Assembly: GCF_041359055.1 (NCBI RefSeq) | Contig: NZ_JBGJKZ010000005.1 | Location: forward strand, 62,001-126,000 | DNA: 64,000 nucleotides | Direction: 5' to 3' | Source of the DNA: Paenalcaligenes hominis_A | GTDB taxonomy: Bacteria > Pseudomonadota > Gammaproteobacteria > Burkholderiales > Burkholderiaceae_B | In this document: piece by piece, positions 41,967-50,555 of the stretch | Layout: every line of letters starts with the position of its first letter | Numbering within the stretch: the first letter of the stretch is position 1 | Made by a program: the position numbers and the translations under genes | The notes under the pieces: model-generated | Database searches by the model: none | What the model saw: the letters and a program-made list of their open reading frames with translations, nothing else | Told to the model about the DNA's origin: nothing

Positions 41967-42554
41967 CAACCACTGTATCAGCTCTAGGCTGAGCTGATCG
42001 GTGGCCTGCCCAAAGGCCGCAACCAGATGCACCACGTCTTTGCTCTGGGCGGGCTGGGTAACGTAAAACCGCTGGGAACGAACTATAGAGGCGGTGTTGC
42101 TATCAACGAGCTTGGCATCAGCCTGCACATGAACTATAGGTTGATCATTCTCAAACTGAACCTGAAAACGTTGTACATAGGTTTCAAGAGTCAAATCAGA
42201 CCGTAATGCCGCATCGCCACTAATGGCATCAAATAATTGGGCTTCGCTAAAAGCAGTAATTAAACGTTCCCGTAATAACGACGGTACGGTGTCGGCCCAA
42301 AGTGTACCCTTGTACACCTGAATTTCTGTATGTTCAGGTTGGATCAAAACATAATTACTGCTGATGAGTCGGTTACCCTGAGGCACCGCCACAAACAAAA
42401 CCCCCTTTTGCTGTGGCACGTGAGTGTCTAAGGCGGCGGCAGGAAGATTAAACCGAGTTTGGGGTTCGGATTTGGGCAAAATGGAGCATCCCGTGGTTAA
42501 ACCCAACACCGCCAAGGCGGCTCCTAGTAAATAGTGACGCCAGCGCTGCATCAT
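41958..42554 (-). CDS. PqiC/YmbA-like ABC-transport auxiliary lipoprotein
   Basis: A 198-residue lipoprotein with lipobox LTTGC (Cys about 23). The body matches the ABC-type transport auxiliary family: GVLFVAVPQGNRLISSNYVL, then WADTVPSLLRERLITAFSEA and QRFQVQFENDQPIVHVQADA. Such proteins anchor MCE-protein transport systems to the outer membrane. Its start overlaps the MCE gene by 4 bases and it ends the four-gene lipid transport operon. Confidence 0.88.
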   Translation of the reverse strand: MMQRWRHYLLGAALAVLGLTTGCSILPKSEPQTRFNLPAAALDTHVPQQKGVLFVAVPQGNRLISSNYVLIQPEHTEIQVYKGTLWADTVPSLLRERLITAFSEAQLFDAISGDAALRSDLTLETYVQRFQVQFENDQPIVHVQADAKLVDSNTASIVRSQRFYVTQPAQSKDVVHLVAAFGQATDQLSLELIQWLSR

Positions 42555-43468
42555 GGCTGAAACTCCTGTAGTTTATCTCCACCTAAAAGATACTCAGTGG
42601 GGTTGTTTTGTAGTTCTTGCGTAATATGTTTGATGTTTAAAAGCGTTTGACGCAGCTCTGTCATAGCAGGTGCTAATTGCGCAAAGCCTTGGGAGCCTTG
42701 GGTGATCGAACCACTGTTTGAGTGTACTAACTCTTGAATTTGGTGTGCCGCTTGTGCTAATTGATCAATGGCTTCGTTGGCTTTGGCAAACGCTTGGGGG
42801 CCATCCGTATTAATCAGTTTACGTGTGTCTGTAATAATGGCACCGGCTTCGACGGTGGTTTTTTTGAGCTCAGCCAACAAACTGGGCAGATCACTAGAGC
42901 CTTCAGCCAAATGCTGCAATAGGCTGTCGAGCTCTGCCAAGCTAGAGGTGATACGTTTGGCATTATCTGACGATAAAAACGCATTGGCATTGATTAAGAG
43001 CTCTGAGATGTTAGTCATTAGCTCTTCTCCGCCCGCCATCAGGCTTGCTATAGGCGAAGGGGTGGCATAAATAATAGCAGGTTGGGTATCGGTGGGCTCA
43101 AGCGGTTGGCTGCCAGGTGAACCGGCTTGTAGCTCAATCACAGATGTGCCAGTAATGCCCGTCAGTGCTAAACGGGCCTTGGTGTCCTCTTTGATAGGAA
43201 TGCTTTCTTGGATGCTAACGTCCACTAAAACACGACGTATATCGTTAGGATCTAAGCTAAGTTTAGTGACCTCGCCGATACGTATGCCATTGAACTGTAC
43301 TGCACTACCACGGCTTAAACCGCGTACAGCTTCAGTAAAGACAATCACATAGTCTTTGGTTTTATTTTCGCTGCCTGCTTTGGTTAACCATAGGGAAAAT
43401 AAAATAGCGCAAGTAGCGATAAGAAGGGTAAAAACGCCAATCAGAATATGATGCGCGCGCGGTTCCAT
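42551..43468 (-). CDS. MCE-domain substrate-binding protein (MlaD family)
   Basis: A 305-residue protein with an N-terminal membrane anchor (HHILIGVFTLLIATCAILFS) and one MCE domain, marked by VRGLSRGSAVQFNGIRIGEV and LTGITGTSVIELQAGSPG. A long helical C-terminal region follows and probably forms a hexameric channel for lipids. I placed the start at the ATG at 43468: AGGAG lies 8 bases upstream, the ATG shares one base with the stop of the ATPase gene, and the protein begins with its membrane anchor. Upstream in-frame sequence would add a non-homologous tail. Confidence 0.9.
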   Translation of the reverse strand: MEPRAHHILIGVFTLLIATCAILFSLWLTKAGSENKTKDYVIVFTEAVRGLSRGSAVQFNGIRIGEVTKLSLDPNDIRRVLVDVSIQESIPIKEDTKARLALTGITGTSVIELQAGSPGSQPLEPTDTQPAIIYATPSPIASLMAGGEELMTNISELLINANAFLSSDNAKRITSSLAELDSLLQHLAEGSSDLPSLLAELKKTTVEAGAIITDTRKLINTDGPQAFAKANEAIDQLAQAAHQIQELVHSNSGSITQGSQGFAQLAPAMTELRQTLLNIKHITQELQNNPTEYLLGGDKLQEFQP

Positions 43469-44319
43469 TACGAATTCTCCTGACGTCGTGTTTGAGCTTG
43501 TTGGGCAGCACGCCCTCGAGGGCCCTGAAAATAGTCTTGGACCCACGGATCATCAAAGTGCTCTACCACTTCAATACGATCATTAATAATGACGCGCTTT
43601 TGGGAAAGCACGGCAACTCGGTCACAGATAGTGTAGAGCGTATCTAAATCGTGCGTAACTAAAAATACAGTAAAACCCAAAGCATCCCTGAGAGTGAGAA
43701 TTAATTCATCAAACTCATTGGCTCCAATAGGGTCTAGACCTGCAGTGGGTTCATCTAAGAAAAGCACTTCTGGGTCTAGGGCTAACGCACGGGCTAATGC
43801 TGCACGCTTAATCATGCCGCCAGACAGTTCCGAAGGATATTTATCCGCTGCTAAAGCAGGTAAGCCAGCTAGCGCAATTTTTATGCGAGCCAAGTCTTCA
43901 GCGCTAGCACGATCCATTTTCATAATTTCAATTAAAGGCACAGCAATGTTTTCTATAACAGTAAGAGAAGAAAACAGAGCACCTTGTTGAAACAAGACCC
44001 CAAAGCGTCGTTCAATTAAGGAGCGCTCGTCGGAGTTAAGCTGGGCCAGATTTTGACCAAATACTGTAACTTGACCAGAAGTAGGAGGGCGCAAACCTAA
44101 AATAGAGCGCAAAAGCACCGATTTTCCTGTGCCTGAGCCACCCACTACGCCGACGATTTCGCCGCTGTATAAATCCAGATTTAAATGCTCATGTACCACA
44201 TGGCTGCCAAAACTATTTTCCAGATCGCGAACTTGAATGATGGGCTCGCCTTGCTGGCGTTCTTGTTGGGCTTTAATGCGCGCGTCACGCGTCGTTTGGT
44301 TTGGATGAGAGTTAGTCAT
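43468..44319 (-). CDS. ABC transporter ATP-binding protein (MlaF/Ttg2A family)
   Basis: A 283-residue ATPase. Walker A GGSGTGKSVLLRSILG (about 60-75), a Q-loop in RRFGVLFQQGALFSSLTVIE, the ABC signature LSGGMIKRAALARALA, Walker B EVLFLDEPTAGLDPIGA and the switch histidine in LVTHDLDTL. The GGM signature (rather than GGQ) is characteristic of the MlaF subgroup. It sits between the permease (3 bases upstream) and the MCE protein (1-base overlap). Confidence 0.95.
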   Translation of the reverse strand: MTNSHPNQTTRDARIKAQQERQQGEPIIQVRDLENSFGSHVVHEHLNLDLYSGEIVGVVGGSGTGKSVLLRSILGLRPPTSGQVTVFGQNLAQLNSDERSLIERRFGVLFQQGALFSSLTVIENIAVPLIEIMKMDRASAEDLARIKIALAGLPALAADKYPSELSGGMIKRAALARALALDPEVLFLDEPTAGLDPIGANEFDELILTLRDALGFTVFLVTHDLDTLYTICDRVAVLSQKRVIINDRIEVVEHFDDPWVQDYFQGPRGRAAQQAQTRRQENS

Positions 44320-44322
44320 TGT

Positions 44323-45453
44323 TTACCATCCCATTTCCATGTAATACAGGGCGGCAATAGCATCTAATACAATGACGATAAAAATAGAATGCACTACTGC
44401 TGCAGTGGTGTGTTCGCCCACAGACTGAGCACTGCCAGACACCTTGAACCCTTGCAAACACCCAATAACCGCAATTAAAAAGGCAAATAAAGGCGCTTTA
44501 GCCATACCAACATAAAAATTAGTAATGGTCAGGTCTTCTTGAAAGAGGCTAAAAAACATGGTGGGTGAAATATTGAGCACCCAATAACAGACAAGGGCTC
44601 CTCCGATAATACCGGACACCATGCCTATAAATGTCAGTAGAGGCAAGGAGATCAGCAAGGCAAACACGCGGGGAATCACCAAAATCTGGATCGGGTCTAG
44701 GCCTTGAGCGCGTAATGCATCAATTTCTTCATTGGCTTTCATGGAGCCTAGTTGTGCTGTAAATGCACTGGCGGTGCGCCCTGCCATCAAAATAGCAGTC
44801 AGTAACACTGCGAATTCGCGCATAAAAGAAAAACCTACCAGATCAACGGTATACAGGGTGGCACCGAAATCCTTCAAAATGGTGGAGCCTAAAAAAGCAA
44901 TCACTGCCCCCACCAAAAAGGTTAATAACGCAATAATAGGGACCGCGTTTAATCCTGTTTCCTCGATCTGTTGCACTAACGCATTAATACGCCATTGAGA
45001 AGGGCGTAAAGCGATTTGGGCCATACTTTGTAGTGTTAAGCCAATAAACCCTAGCAACTCGATGGCATTATTCCAAAAATTTTGTAGTGCTGCGCCGATA
45101 TTGCCAAAAAATCGAGCTAGGCTTGAAGTTTTTTTCTGGTCTGGAGGCGGGCCAGCCTCGATCATTGCGTTGGCTACGGTGTGTAAAAGTGCTTTACGTT
45201 CGTTGGAGAGGTGAGCCGCATTATCTAAAAACCCAATGAGCTTTTCAGCGCCGAGTAAGCGACATAGCTGTCCTGCTCCTGCCGTATCGATGGTTTGCAA
45301 TTGAGAGAAATCAAGTTGCTGTGCCGAGGCAGCAAGGTCTTGATGCTGATGGACGGCTTGCTGTAAATCGCTGTAATGGCGTAATACCCATTCACCCTCT
45401 ATAGAGAGGGTATGGTCTGTATCACGTAAATAGGTGGTATTAGTTTGGGTCAT
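44323..45453 (-). CDS. MlaE-family lipid ABC permease with N-terminal STAS domain
   Basis: A 376-residue permease. The first 100 or so residues form a STAS-like domain (QLDFSQLQTIDTAGAGQLCR), equivalent to MlaB fused to the permease. The MlaE part follows with about five helices and the conserved core MREFAVLLTAILMAGRTASA, then FTAQLGSMKANEEIDALRAQ and GLDPIQILVIPRVFALLISL. STAS-MlaE fusions are known in other Proteobacteria and plants. It is the first gene of a leftward permease-ATPase-MCE-lipoprotein operon predicted to shuttle phospholipids between membranes. Confidence 0.93.
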   Translation of the reverse strand: MTQTNTTYLRDTDHTLSIEGEWVLRHYSDLQQAVHQHQDLAASAQQLDFSQLQTIDTAGAGQLCRLLGAEKLIGFLDNAAHLSNERKALLHTVANAMIEAGPPPDQKKTSSLARFFGNIGAALQNFWNNAIELLGFIGLTLQSMAQIALRPSQWRINALVQQIEETGLNAVPIIALLTFLVGAVIAFLGSTILKDFGATLYTVDLVGFSFMREFAVLLTAILMAGRTASAFTAQLGSMKANEEIDALRAQGLDPIQILVIPRVFALLISLPLLTFIGMVSGIIGGALVCYWVLNISPTMFFSLFQEDLTITNFYVGMAKAPLFAFLIAVIGCLQGFKVSGSAQSVGEHTTAAVVHSIFIVIVLDAIAALYYMEMGW

Positions 45454-45757
45454 GAAACCAGAGTCTACCCTAAAAAGAGTTAAACAACGATTTGCGTTAA
45501 GGCATTAAATTTAACGTACTAGGAAGCTATGCTGCAACACAAGCTTGATTACGCTTTGCTTCTAGCTGTATAGGCCTCGTTGCCCTTGAAGGTGTTTTAA
45601 ATTAAGGTTTTTGAACCCGAAAGTTTAATAGATATATGTTAAAGACAGAAAGCAACGCGTTTAAAAAGACTAAAACAATCGTTAATTGTGGTAGATGTGA
45701 ACGGACTAAAAAGGGTCTATGGGTAGGTTTTTAGTTTTATTACTTGGCTTTTTGGGT

Positions 45758-45766
45758 TGATATAAT
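45758..45766 (+). promoter_or_regulatory. Extended -10 promoter ahead of the aromatic aminotransferase
   Basis: TGATATAAT is a perfect extended -10 element (TGn plus TATAAT). The -35 region is weak, as allowed for extended -10 promoters. Transcription would start near 45773 and leave a leader of about 165 bases. The rest of the roughly 490-base gap from 45454 is AT-rich. It must also hold the leftward promoter of the lipid transport operon, for which I see no clear match. Confidence 0.6.
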
Positions 45767-45847
45767 GCAAAGCACTTAAAACAAAAAGTCTAGCGCTACT
45801 ACATAGTGTATTTAGCTTTATCTGGGGGATACTAGGGTTTACACTGG

Positions 45848-45931
45848 ATGGATAAGACCTGTGCTTTTAAAGCGGCGGGTTTAAACTGTTTTGTACGCTT
45901 TTGGTCTTGTTTTTCTCTTTTTGTTCGATAG
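45848..45931 (+). CDS. Possible Phe-rich leader peptide (27 codons) upstream of the aminotransferase
   Basis: An ATG opens a 27-codon frame whose second half reads CFVRFWSCFSLFVR: five Phe in all plus one Trp. Its stop codon TAG (45929-45931) overlaps the ribosome binding site AGGA of the aromatic aminotransferase, whose ATG is at 45940. This layout suits translational coupling or attenuation by aromatic amino acid supply. Against it, the region is T-rich, which produces Phe codons by chance. The ribosome binding site for this ORF is poor (AGGG about 10 bases ahead), and no clear terminator/antiterminator pair is visible. Confidence 0.3.
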   Translation: MDKTCAFKAAGLNCFVRFWSCFSLFVR

Positions 45932-45939
45932 GAATTCTC

Positions 45940-47130
45940 ATGTTTGAACATGTAGCCCCTTATGCTGGCGATCCTATTTTCCGTATTGCTGCTCAATATC
46001 AGGCAGATCAACGTGAAAATAAAGTCAACCTAACTATTGGGTTGTACTTTGAAGACGATGGCAGTGTGCCGTTATTGGCGTGTACCCAAATTGCAGAGCA
46101 ACGTTGGGCAGCGCAAAAACAGCCGCGTGTATATACACCTATGGAAGGTCTTGAGTCGTATCGCACCGCCATACAAAAACTGGTGTTTGGTGCCAAGCAC
46201 GAGGCCTACCAAAGCCAGCGTATTGCCACTATCCAAACCTTGGGGGGTACTGGTGCGCTGAAAGTGGGCGGAGACTTGCTGCACGAGGCCTACCCAGACA
46301 GCCAAATGTGGATTAGTGACCCAGCTTGGGATAATCACCATTCAATTTTTGGCGGCTGTGGTATCAAAACGAACAAATATCGCTATTTCGATGCTACCAC
46401 CCAGGCTGTAGATTTCGAAGGGATGCTAGCCGACCTAAGCCAGTTGCCCGAGCACAGTTTTGTGTTGTTACACCCTTGCTGTCATAACCCAACTGGGGCC
46501 GATCTATCGCCACAGCAATGGCAAGAGCTCATTGTATTAATTAAATCCCACAAGCTCATTCCTTTCATAGATATGGCTTATCAAGGGTTTGGTCAGGGCT
46601 TAGATGAAGACGCTTATGCGGTGCGTGCTATGGCCGATGCTGGCGTGCACTTTTTAGTCGCTAATTCTTTTTCTAAAAACTTTTCCTATTACGCAGAACG
46701 CTGTGGTGGTTTGTCTATAGTCTGCAAAGATAAAACCGAGGCCGAGCTTACGATTGGCAAGCTTAACTCTTGGGTGCGTAAAAACTATTCCAACCCCCCC
46801 ATTCATGGGGCAGCAGCCATTGCTTTAGTGTTATCAGACCCCGAGCTATTCCAAAGCTGGGTTAACGATGTAGACGCGATGCGCACCCGCATTCATGCTA
46901 TGCGTCAGGCTGTTCATCAACATCTAGCCCGCTTGGCCCCTCATTACGATGCCGACTACATGATTAAGCAACAAGGTATGTTTAGTTATACCGGTCTTAG
47001 CCTAGAGCAAATTTTGCGTCTACGTGAAGAGTTTGGGGTGTATATGCTGGATTCCGGGCGCATTAGTGTGCCGGGGTTGACGAAAAAAAATGTAGAGTAT
47101 TACGCAACGGCTATTGCTGCCGTCGTTTAG
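45940..47130 (+). CDS. tyrB: Aromatic amino acid aminotransferase (class I, TyrB/AspC type)
   Basis: A PLP-dependent aminotransferase that transfers amino groups between aromatic amino acids or aspartate and 2-oxoglutarate. It has 396 residues from the ATG at 45940 (AGGA 7 bases ahead), matching E. coli TyrB/AspC length. It begins MFEHVAPYAGDPIF. The PLP lysine is K246 in NSFSKNFSYYAERCG, and other conserved parts are TIQTLGGTGAL, HPCCHNPTGAD (substrate carboxylate and PLP contacts) and DMAYQGFGQG. The C-terminal conserved arginine lies in MLDSGRISVPGL. A terminator follows. Confidence 0.94.
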   Translation: MFEHVAPYAGDPIFRIAAQYQADQRENKVNLTIGLYFEDDGSVPLLACTQIAEQRWAAQKQPRVYTPMEGLESYRTAIQKLVFGAKHEAYQSQRIATIQTLGGTGALKVGGDLLHEAYPDSQMWISDPAWDNHHSIFGGCGIKTNKYRYFDATTQAVDFEGMLADLSQLPEHSFVLLHPCCHNPTGADLSPQQWQELIVLIKSHKLIPFIDMAYQGFGQGLDEDAYAVRAMADAGVHFLVANSFSKNFSYYAERCGGLSIVCKDKTEAELTIGKLNSWVRKNYSNPPIHGAAAIALVLSDPELFQSWVNDVDAMRTRIHAMRQAVHQHLARLAPHYDADYMIKQQGMFSYTGLSLEQILRLREEFGVYMLDSGRISVPGLTKKNVEYYATAIAAVV

Positions 47131-47185
47131 CGCCAGCTGGTTTGTGCATTACACATTTACTAACGTAATACGGTTGCTGGATTAC

Positions 47186-47240
47186 ACCAGTTTGTAGGTG
47201 GGGACGATAAATCGGCCTATGTCTACAAACTGGTTTTTTA
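47186..47240 (+). terminator. Intrinsic terminator after the aromatic aminotransferase
   Basis: ACCAGTTTGTAG (47186-47197) and its exact complement (47223-47234) form a 12-bp stem with a 25-base apical region, followed by TTTTTTATTT. A smaller hairpin (AGAGCC/GGCTCT, 47254-47272) follows and may belong to the leader of the next gene. Confidence 0.8.
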
Positions 47241-47387
47241 TTTATAAAACCAAAGAGCCATCATTAGGCTCTAAAATTACCTTGGTAACGCAATGCGTTC
47301 TTGGTTCATTGGAATGAGCAGGGCTTAACTCGTAGGGCATCACTACATAACAGGCTCATCTTTTGCTCATGGTCTAAGAGAGTACAC

Positions 47388-48254
47388 ATGAATATTTCAT
47401 ATATTGGGTTTGGCGAGGCCGCACGGGCCTTTACGGATAGTTTAGTGCAGCAAAACTTTAAGGGCTTTATTGCTGCGTATGATGTGCGTCACGATGATGA
47501 AATGCGTCAGGCGGCAACACAGCGTGGTTTAGCCTTTGAGACTGATGTAGCACAAGCAGTAAAAGGCGCGGATTGGATTATCAGTGCTGTGACGGCTGAC
47601 CAAAGCTATAAGGCCGCAGAGCATGCTTTAAGTGCTTTGCAGCCAGAGCAGCTATTTATAGACATCAACTCTGTATCACCAGGCCGTAAACAAAAAACGG
47701 CTGCGCTAGTGGCTGAAAAAGGTGCCCAGTATTTGGATATGGCAGTGATGGCTCCTGTACACCCCCGAGGACATGCTACGCCAGTATTGCTTGCTGGGGC
47801 ACAGGCCCATGCTATTGCTCCTACTTTGGAGCAGTTAGGCTTTCAATTTGAAGTAGTAGGAGATCAACCTGGTGAGGCCACCGCCATTAAAATGGTGCGC
47901 TCCATGTTTGTTAAAGGCTTAGAAGCCTTAACCGTCGAGACAGCTTTAGCGGCCTCTGCTACAGGGTGCTTTGAGCGCGTAATAGGCTCTTTGGCTGATA
48001 CTTTCCCTGGCTTAGGGTGGCCCAAAAATGTGAACTACATGTTTGAACGCACCCTGCATCATGGCTTACGTCGTGCCGCTGAGATGCGAGAGGTCGCTGC
48101 TACCTATGATGAGTTAGGCTTTACTGGTGCCCTAGCTGATAAAATTGCGGATGTGCAAGAAAAAATGGGCCACCTGCCCGTAAACGATTTGAGCGATGCT
48201 CCTCTTGCTCAAGCCGTTAATCAAGTGGTCGATTTACGTTTGAAATCGAAGTAA
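47388..48254 (+). CDS. NAD-binding beta-hydroxyacid/6-phosphogluconate-type dehydrogenase with DUF1932 domain
   Basis: A 288-residue dehydrogenase. The N-terminal Rossmann fold starts directly with MNISYIGFGEAARAF, which fixes the start at 47388. DWIISAVTADQSY and LFIDINSVSPGRKQ match the cofactor and substrate regions of beta-hydroxyacid dehydrogenases, and DMAVMAPVHPRGHATPVL the catalytic segment. The C-terminal half has the conserved lysine in TAIKMVRSMFVKGLEALTVE and the DUF1932 fold. A lone gene between an aminotransferase and a LysR gene. The substrate is unknown, perhaps a hydroxy acid from aromatic or threonate-type metabolism. Confidence 0.85.
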   Translation: MNISYIGFGEAARAFTDSLVQQNFKGFIAAYDVRHDDEMRQAATQRGLAFETDVAQAVKGADWIISAVTADQSYKAAEHALSALQPEQLFIDINSVSPGRKQKTAALVAEKGAQYLDMAVMAPVHPRGHATPVLLAGAQAHAIAPTLEQLGFQFEVVGDQPGEATAIKMVRSMFVKGLEALTVETALAASATGCFERVIGSLADTFPGLGWPKNVNYMFERTLHHGLRRAAEMREVAATYDELGFTGALADKIADVQEKMGHLPVNDLSDAPLAQAVNQVVDLRLKSK

Positions 48255-48281
48255 ATCGTTAGCTTAAACCACAGCTAGGCT

Positions 48282-48313
48282 TTTTAAGCCCATACTAAAA
48301 ACTGGGCTTAAAA
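48282..48313. terminator. Hairpin between convergent DUF1932 dehydrogenase and LysR genes
   Basis: TTTTAAGCCCA (48282-48292) and its exact complement (48303-48313) form an 11-bp stem with a 10-base loop. T and A stretches at the foot are part of the stem, so termination efficiency is uncertain. Confidence 0.6.
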
Positions 48314-48370
48314 GTATGCTGTTGAAAAATCTAGATGTGTTGTTGAGTGTTACAAGCACTAAACATGGGG

Positions 48371-49288
48371 CTAAGCGTCTAAACGCTTCACTTGCCCCAC
48401 CACAAAACGGTGAAAATCACGTGCTTGGGCTTTATTAAACACATGAGGTTGCCAAGTCATCACATAGGGCCAGTCCAACTCTAAGCTCATCTCCTCAAAC
48501 GGAGAACACAGTTGACCAGACTCAAGCTCAGCCCGCACATAGGAGTGCTGGGCTAACATCATCCCTAGACCTTGACGCACCGCATGCAATGCTTGGTGCG
48601 ACAGACTAAAGCTTTGCCAAGCTGGTGGCGTATTGGGGGCTACAGAGGGTGCATAGGTAGCAAACCAGTCGGACCAAGACGGGGGTGAACTAAAACGAGG
48701 CTGCCAGTCTACGGTAATCAAGGGTATTTGTTGTAAGTCTTTGGGCTGCGATACGGTAAAGCGCTGTAATAGTTGTGGGTGACACACTGGCAGCACCTTA
48801 TCGGTGAATAGCTCTAGGGCATGCAAGTTTTGTGGTACCGATTGTGCATACGTAAAACGAAAATCAATACGCTCGTTGGCATAATCGGGTTCGTAGTGAG
48901 AGCCTTGGAAGTGCATATTAACCAAAGACTCTTGTTGCTGCTGCCATGGGTGAATGCGTGGAATTAACCACTCATTTAAAAAAGAGGGCAGGGCACTAAT
49001 ATGCAGTGTTCTGTCTTGCTGATCTAAGTACAGTTGGGTTTGGGCTTCACGTAATAGCTCGAAGGCTTCAGAGCAACGTTGATGGTAGTCTAAGCCTGCC
49101 GCGGTAAGTCGTAAACGCCGACCTTCTTTAAAAAAGAGGGCTGCATTAAGCTCACTTTCAAGTAACTGAAGTTGTTGGCTGACTGCGCCTGTACTAATAC
49201 CTAAGCGTTTAGCGGCGTCTTGAATATTTTGGCTATGCCCGACGGTTTCAAAAATTTGCAGAGCGCGTAGCGGTGGTAAAGCACTCAT
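48371..49288 (-). CDS. LysR-family transcriptional regulator (GcvA-like)
   Basis: A 305-residue LysR regulator. The N-terminal winged helix-turn-helix PPLRALQIFETVGHSQNIQD, then AAKRLGISTGAVSQQLQLLE, resembles the GcvA/AmpR branch. The remaining 200 residues form the periplasmic-binding-like effector domain, with a WQPHVF motif near the end. It is divergent from the Rieske oxygenase at 49397 across 108 bases, the standard LysR-target arrangement, so it probably activates that gene. Confidence 0.93.
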   Translation of the reverse strand: MSALPPLRALQIFETVGHSQNIQDAAKRLGISTGAVSQQLQLLESELNAALFFKEGRRLRLTAAGLDYHQRCSEAFELLREAQTQLYLDQQDRTLHISALPSFLNEWLIPRIHPWQQQQESLVNMHFQGSHYEPDYANERIDFRFTYAQSVPQNLHALELFTDKVLPVCHPQLLQRFTVSQPKDLQQIPLITVDWQPRFSSPPSWSDWFATYAPSVAPNTPPAWQSFSLSHQALHAVRQGLGMMLAQHSYVRAELESGQLCSPFEEMSLELDWPYVMTWQPHVFNKAQARDFHRFVVGQVKRLDA

Positions 49289-49300
49289 TGGCTGCCTCGT

Positions 49301-49313
49301 CTAAATAGTTTAG
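49301..49313. promoter_or_regulatory. Possible LysR-type operator in the divergent LysR/Rieske gap
   Basis: CTAAATAGTTTAG is a perfect 5+3+5 palindrome containing the T-N11-A pattern that LysR proteins favour. It is next to the LysR start and 84 bases from the oxygenase start. The motif is short and AT-rich, so chance occurrence is likely enough to keep confidence low. Confidence 0.3.
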
Positions 49314-49396
49314 AAAAACTTAATGAAAAACAATCTTATGCCAGCTAACCTTGTTTTATTATAGATGTATTCTATTTTTTTTCGGTAGAGAGTCTC

Positions 49397-50425
49397 ATGT
49401 TCTTAGAAAACGCTTGGTATGTAGCAGCTCTTTCTGCTGACATCAGCCGTAGTCCTTTTGCAGTAAAAATGATTAACCAAAACGTGGTGCTGTATCGCAA
49501 GCTAGATGGCAGTGTGGTCGCGTTGGAAGACTCCTGTCCCCACCGTCGTTTGCCGCTGTCTAAAGGGCGCGTTATTGATGACACCTTAGAGTGTGGCTAT
49601 CACGGTTTACGTTTTGACTGCTCAGGTGCTTGTGTAGACGCCCCTGGTACCAAACACATTCCTATGTCAGCCGTAGTGCGCCAGTACCCTGCAGTAGAAA
49701 AATATGGTCTGGTTTGGGTATGGATGGGGGATAGTGCCTTGGCAGACCCTGCCGGTGTGATTGAAATTAAAGAGTGGGACGACCCCAATTGGGGGGTAAA
49801 CCGTGGCGATGCGATGGAGGTGGCTTGTAACTACCTTTATATCACTGATAATTTATTGGATCCGTCTCATGTGACATGGGTACACCAAAGCTCTTTTGGT
49901 AGCAACGAGCTAGTTGGTGTCCCGCTTGAGGTCACCGAGGCCGATAACGGTATTACCGTGTGGCGCTGGCTACGCGATATTGAAGTCTCACCATTCTATA
50001 AAAAATTCGTGAAATTCAGTGGCAATTGCGACCGTAAGCAGCAGTATGAAATGCGCTACCCCGCGCACGCGGTGATTCGGGCGATTTTTACCCCTGCTGG
50101 TACAGGAAGTGACGAGGGAGAATTGCACCCAGATGTGTTTTTAATGGATTCCTATAACTTCCTAACCCCTATTGATGAAAAAACCACGCGCTATTTCTGG
50201 TTCCAGCTGCGCAATTTCAGTCCAAATGACGACGCCATCTCACATATTTTTAATGAAGATGTACGGGCTGCTTTTAATGAAGACAAAGAGATCCTAGAAG
50301 CTGTGCAAATCGGCATGGACGAGCATGGGACTAAATTGCACTTGGCTGCTGACAAGGGGTCTTTGTTGTTTAGACGTCGCATGAGCGCCAAAATTGCGGT
50401 GGAAAAGACAGCAAACGAAGCCTAG
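49397..50425 (+). CDS. Rieske non-haem iron oxygenase (VanA-like), without neighbouring reductase
   Basis: A 342-residue oxygenase alpha subunit of the vanillate O-demethylase/toluenesulfonate type. The Rieske cluster ligands are C47 and H49 in CPHRRLPLSKG, and C66 and H69 in ECGYHG. The mononuclear iron site is seen in DNLLDPSHVTWVH, with H158 and H163 as ligands and D155 as the bridging Asp. The C-terminal catalytic domain ends with IFNEDVRAAFNEDKEILEAV. No ferredoxin or reductase lies nearby, so electrons must come from another locus, possibly the ferredoxin/reductase pair near 61 kb. Probably LysR-controlled. Substrate unknown. Confidence 0.92.
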   Translation: MFLENAWYVAALSADISRSPFAVKMINQNVVLYRKLDGSVVALEDSCPHRRLPLSKGRVIDDTLECGYHGLRFDCSGACVDAPGTKHIPMSAVVRQYPAVEKYGLVWVWMGDSALADPAGVIEIKEWDDPNWGVNRGDAMEVACNYLYITDNLLDPSHVTWVHQSSFGSNELVGVPLEVTEADNGITVWRWLRDIEVSPFYKKFVKFSGNCDRKQQYEMRYPAHAVIRAIFTPAGTGSDEGELHPDVFLMDSYNFLTPIDEKTTRYFWFQLRNFSPNDDAISHIFNEDVRAAFNEDKEILEAVQIGMDEHGTKLHLAADKGSLLFRRRMSAKIAVEKTANEA

Positions 50426-50555
50426 GCCCTAAAGTAGCTAAATACTGCCTAATGGTGTTTGGCTATTCACGCTAAGCGCGTAATACTGTAATCTAGAGCA
50501 TATCGTTGCTATCTATTGCTGTAATTACTCTTTTTATCAGGGTCATCGTCATATC

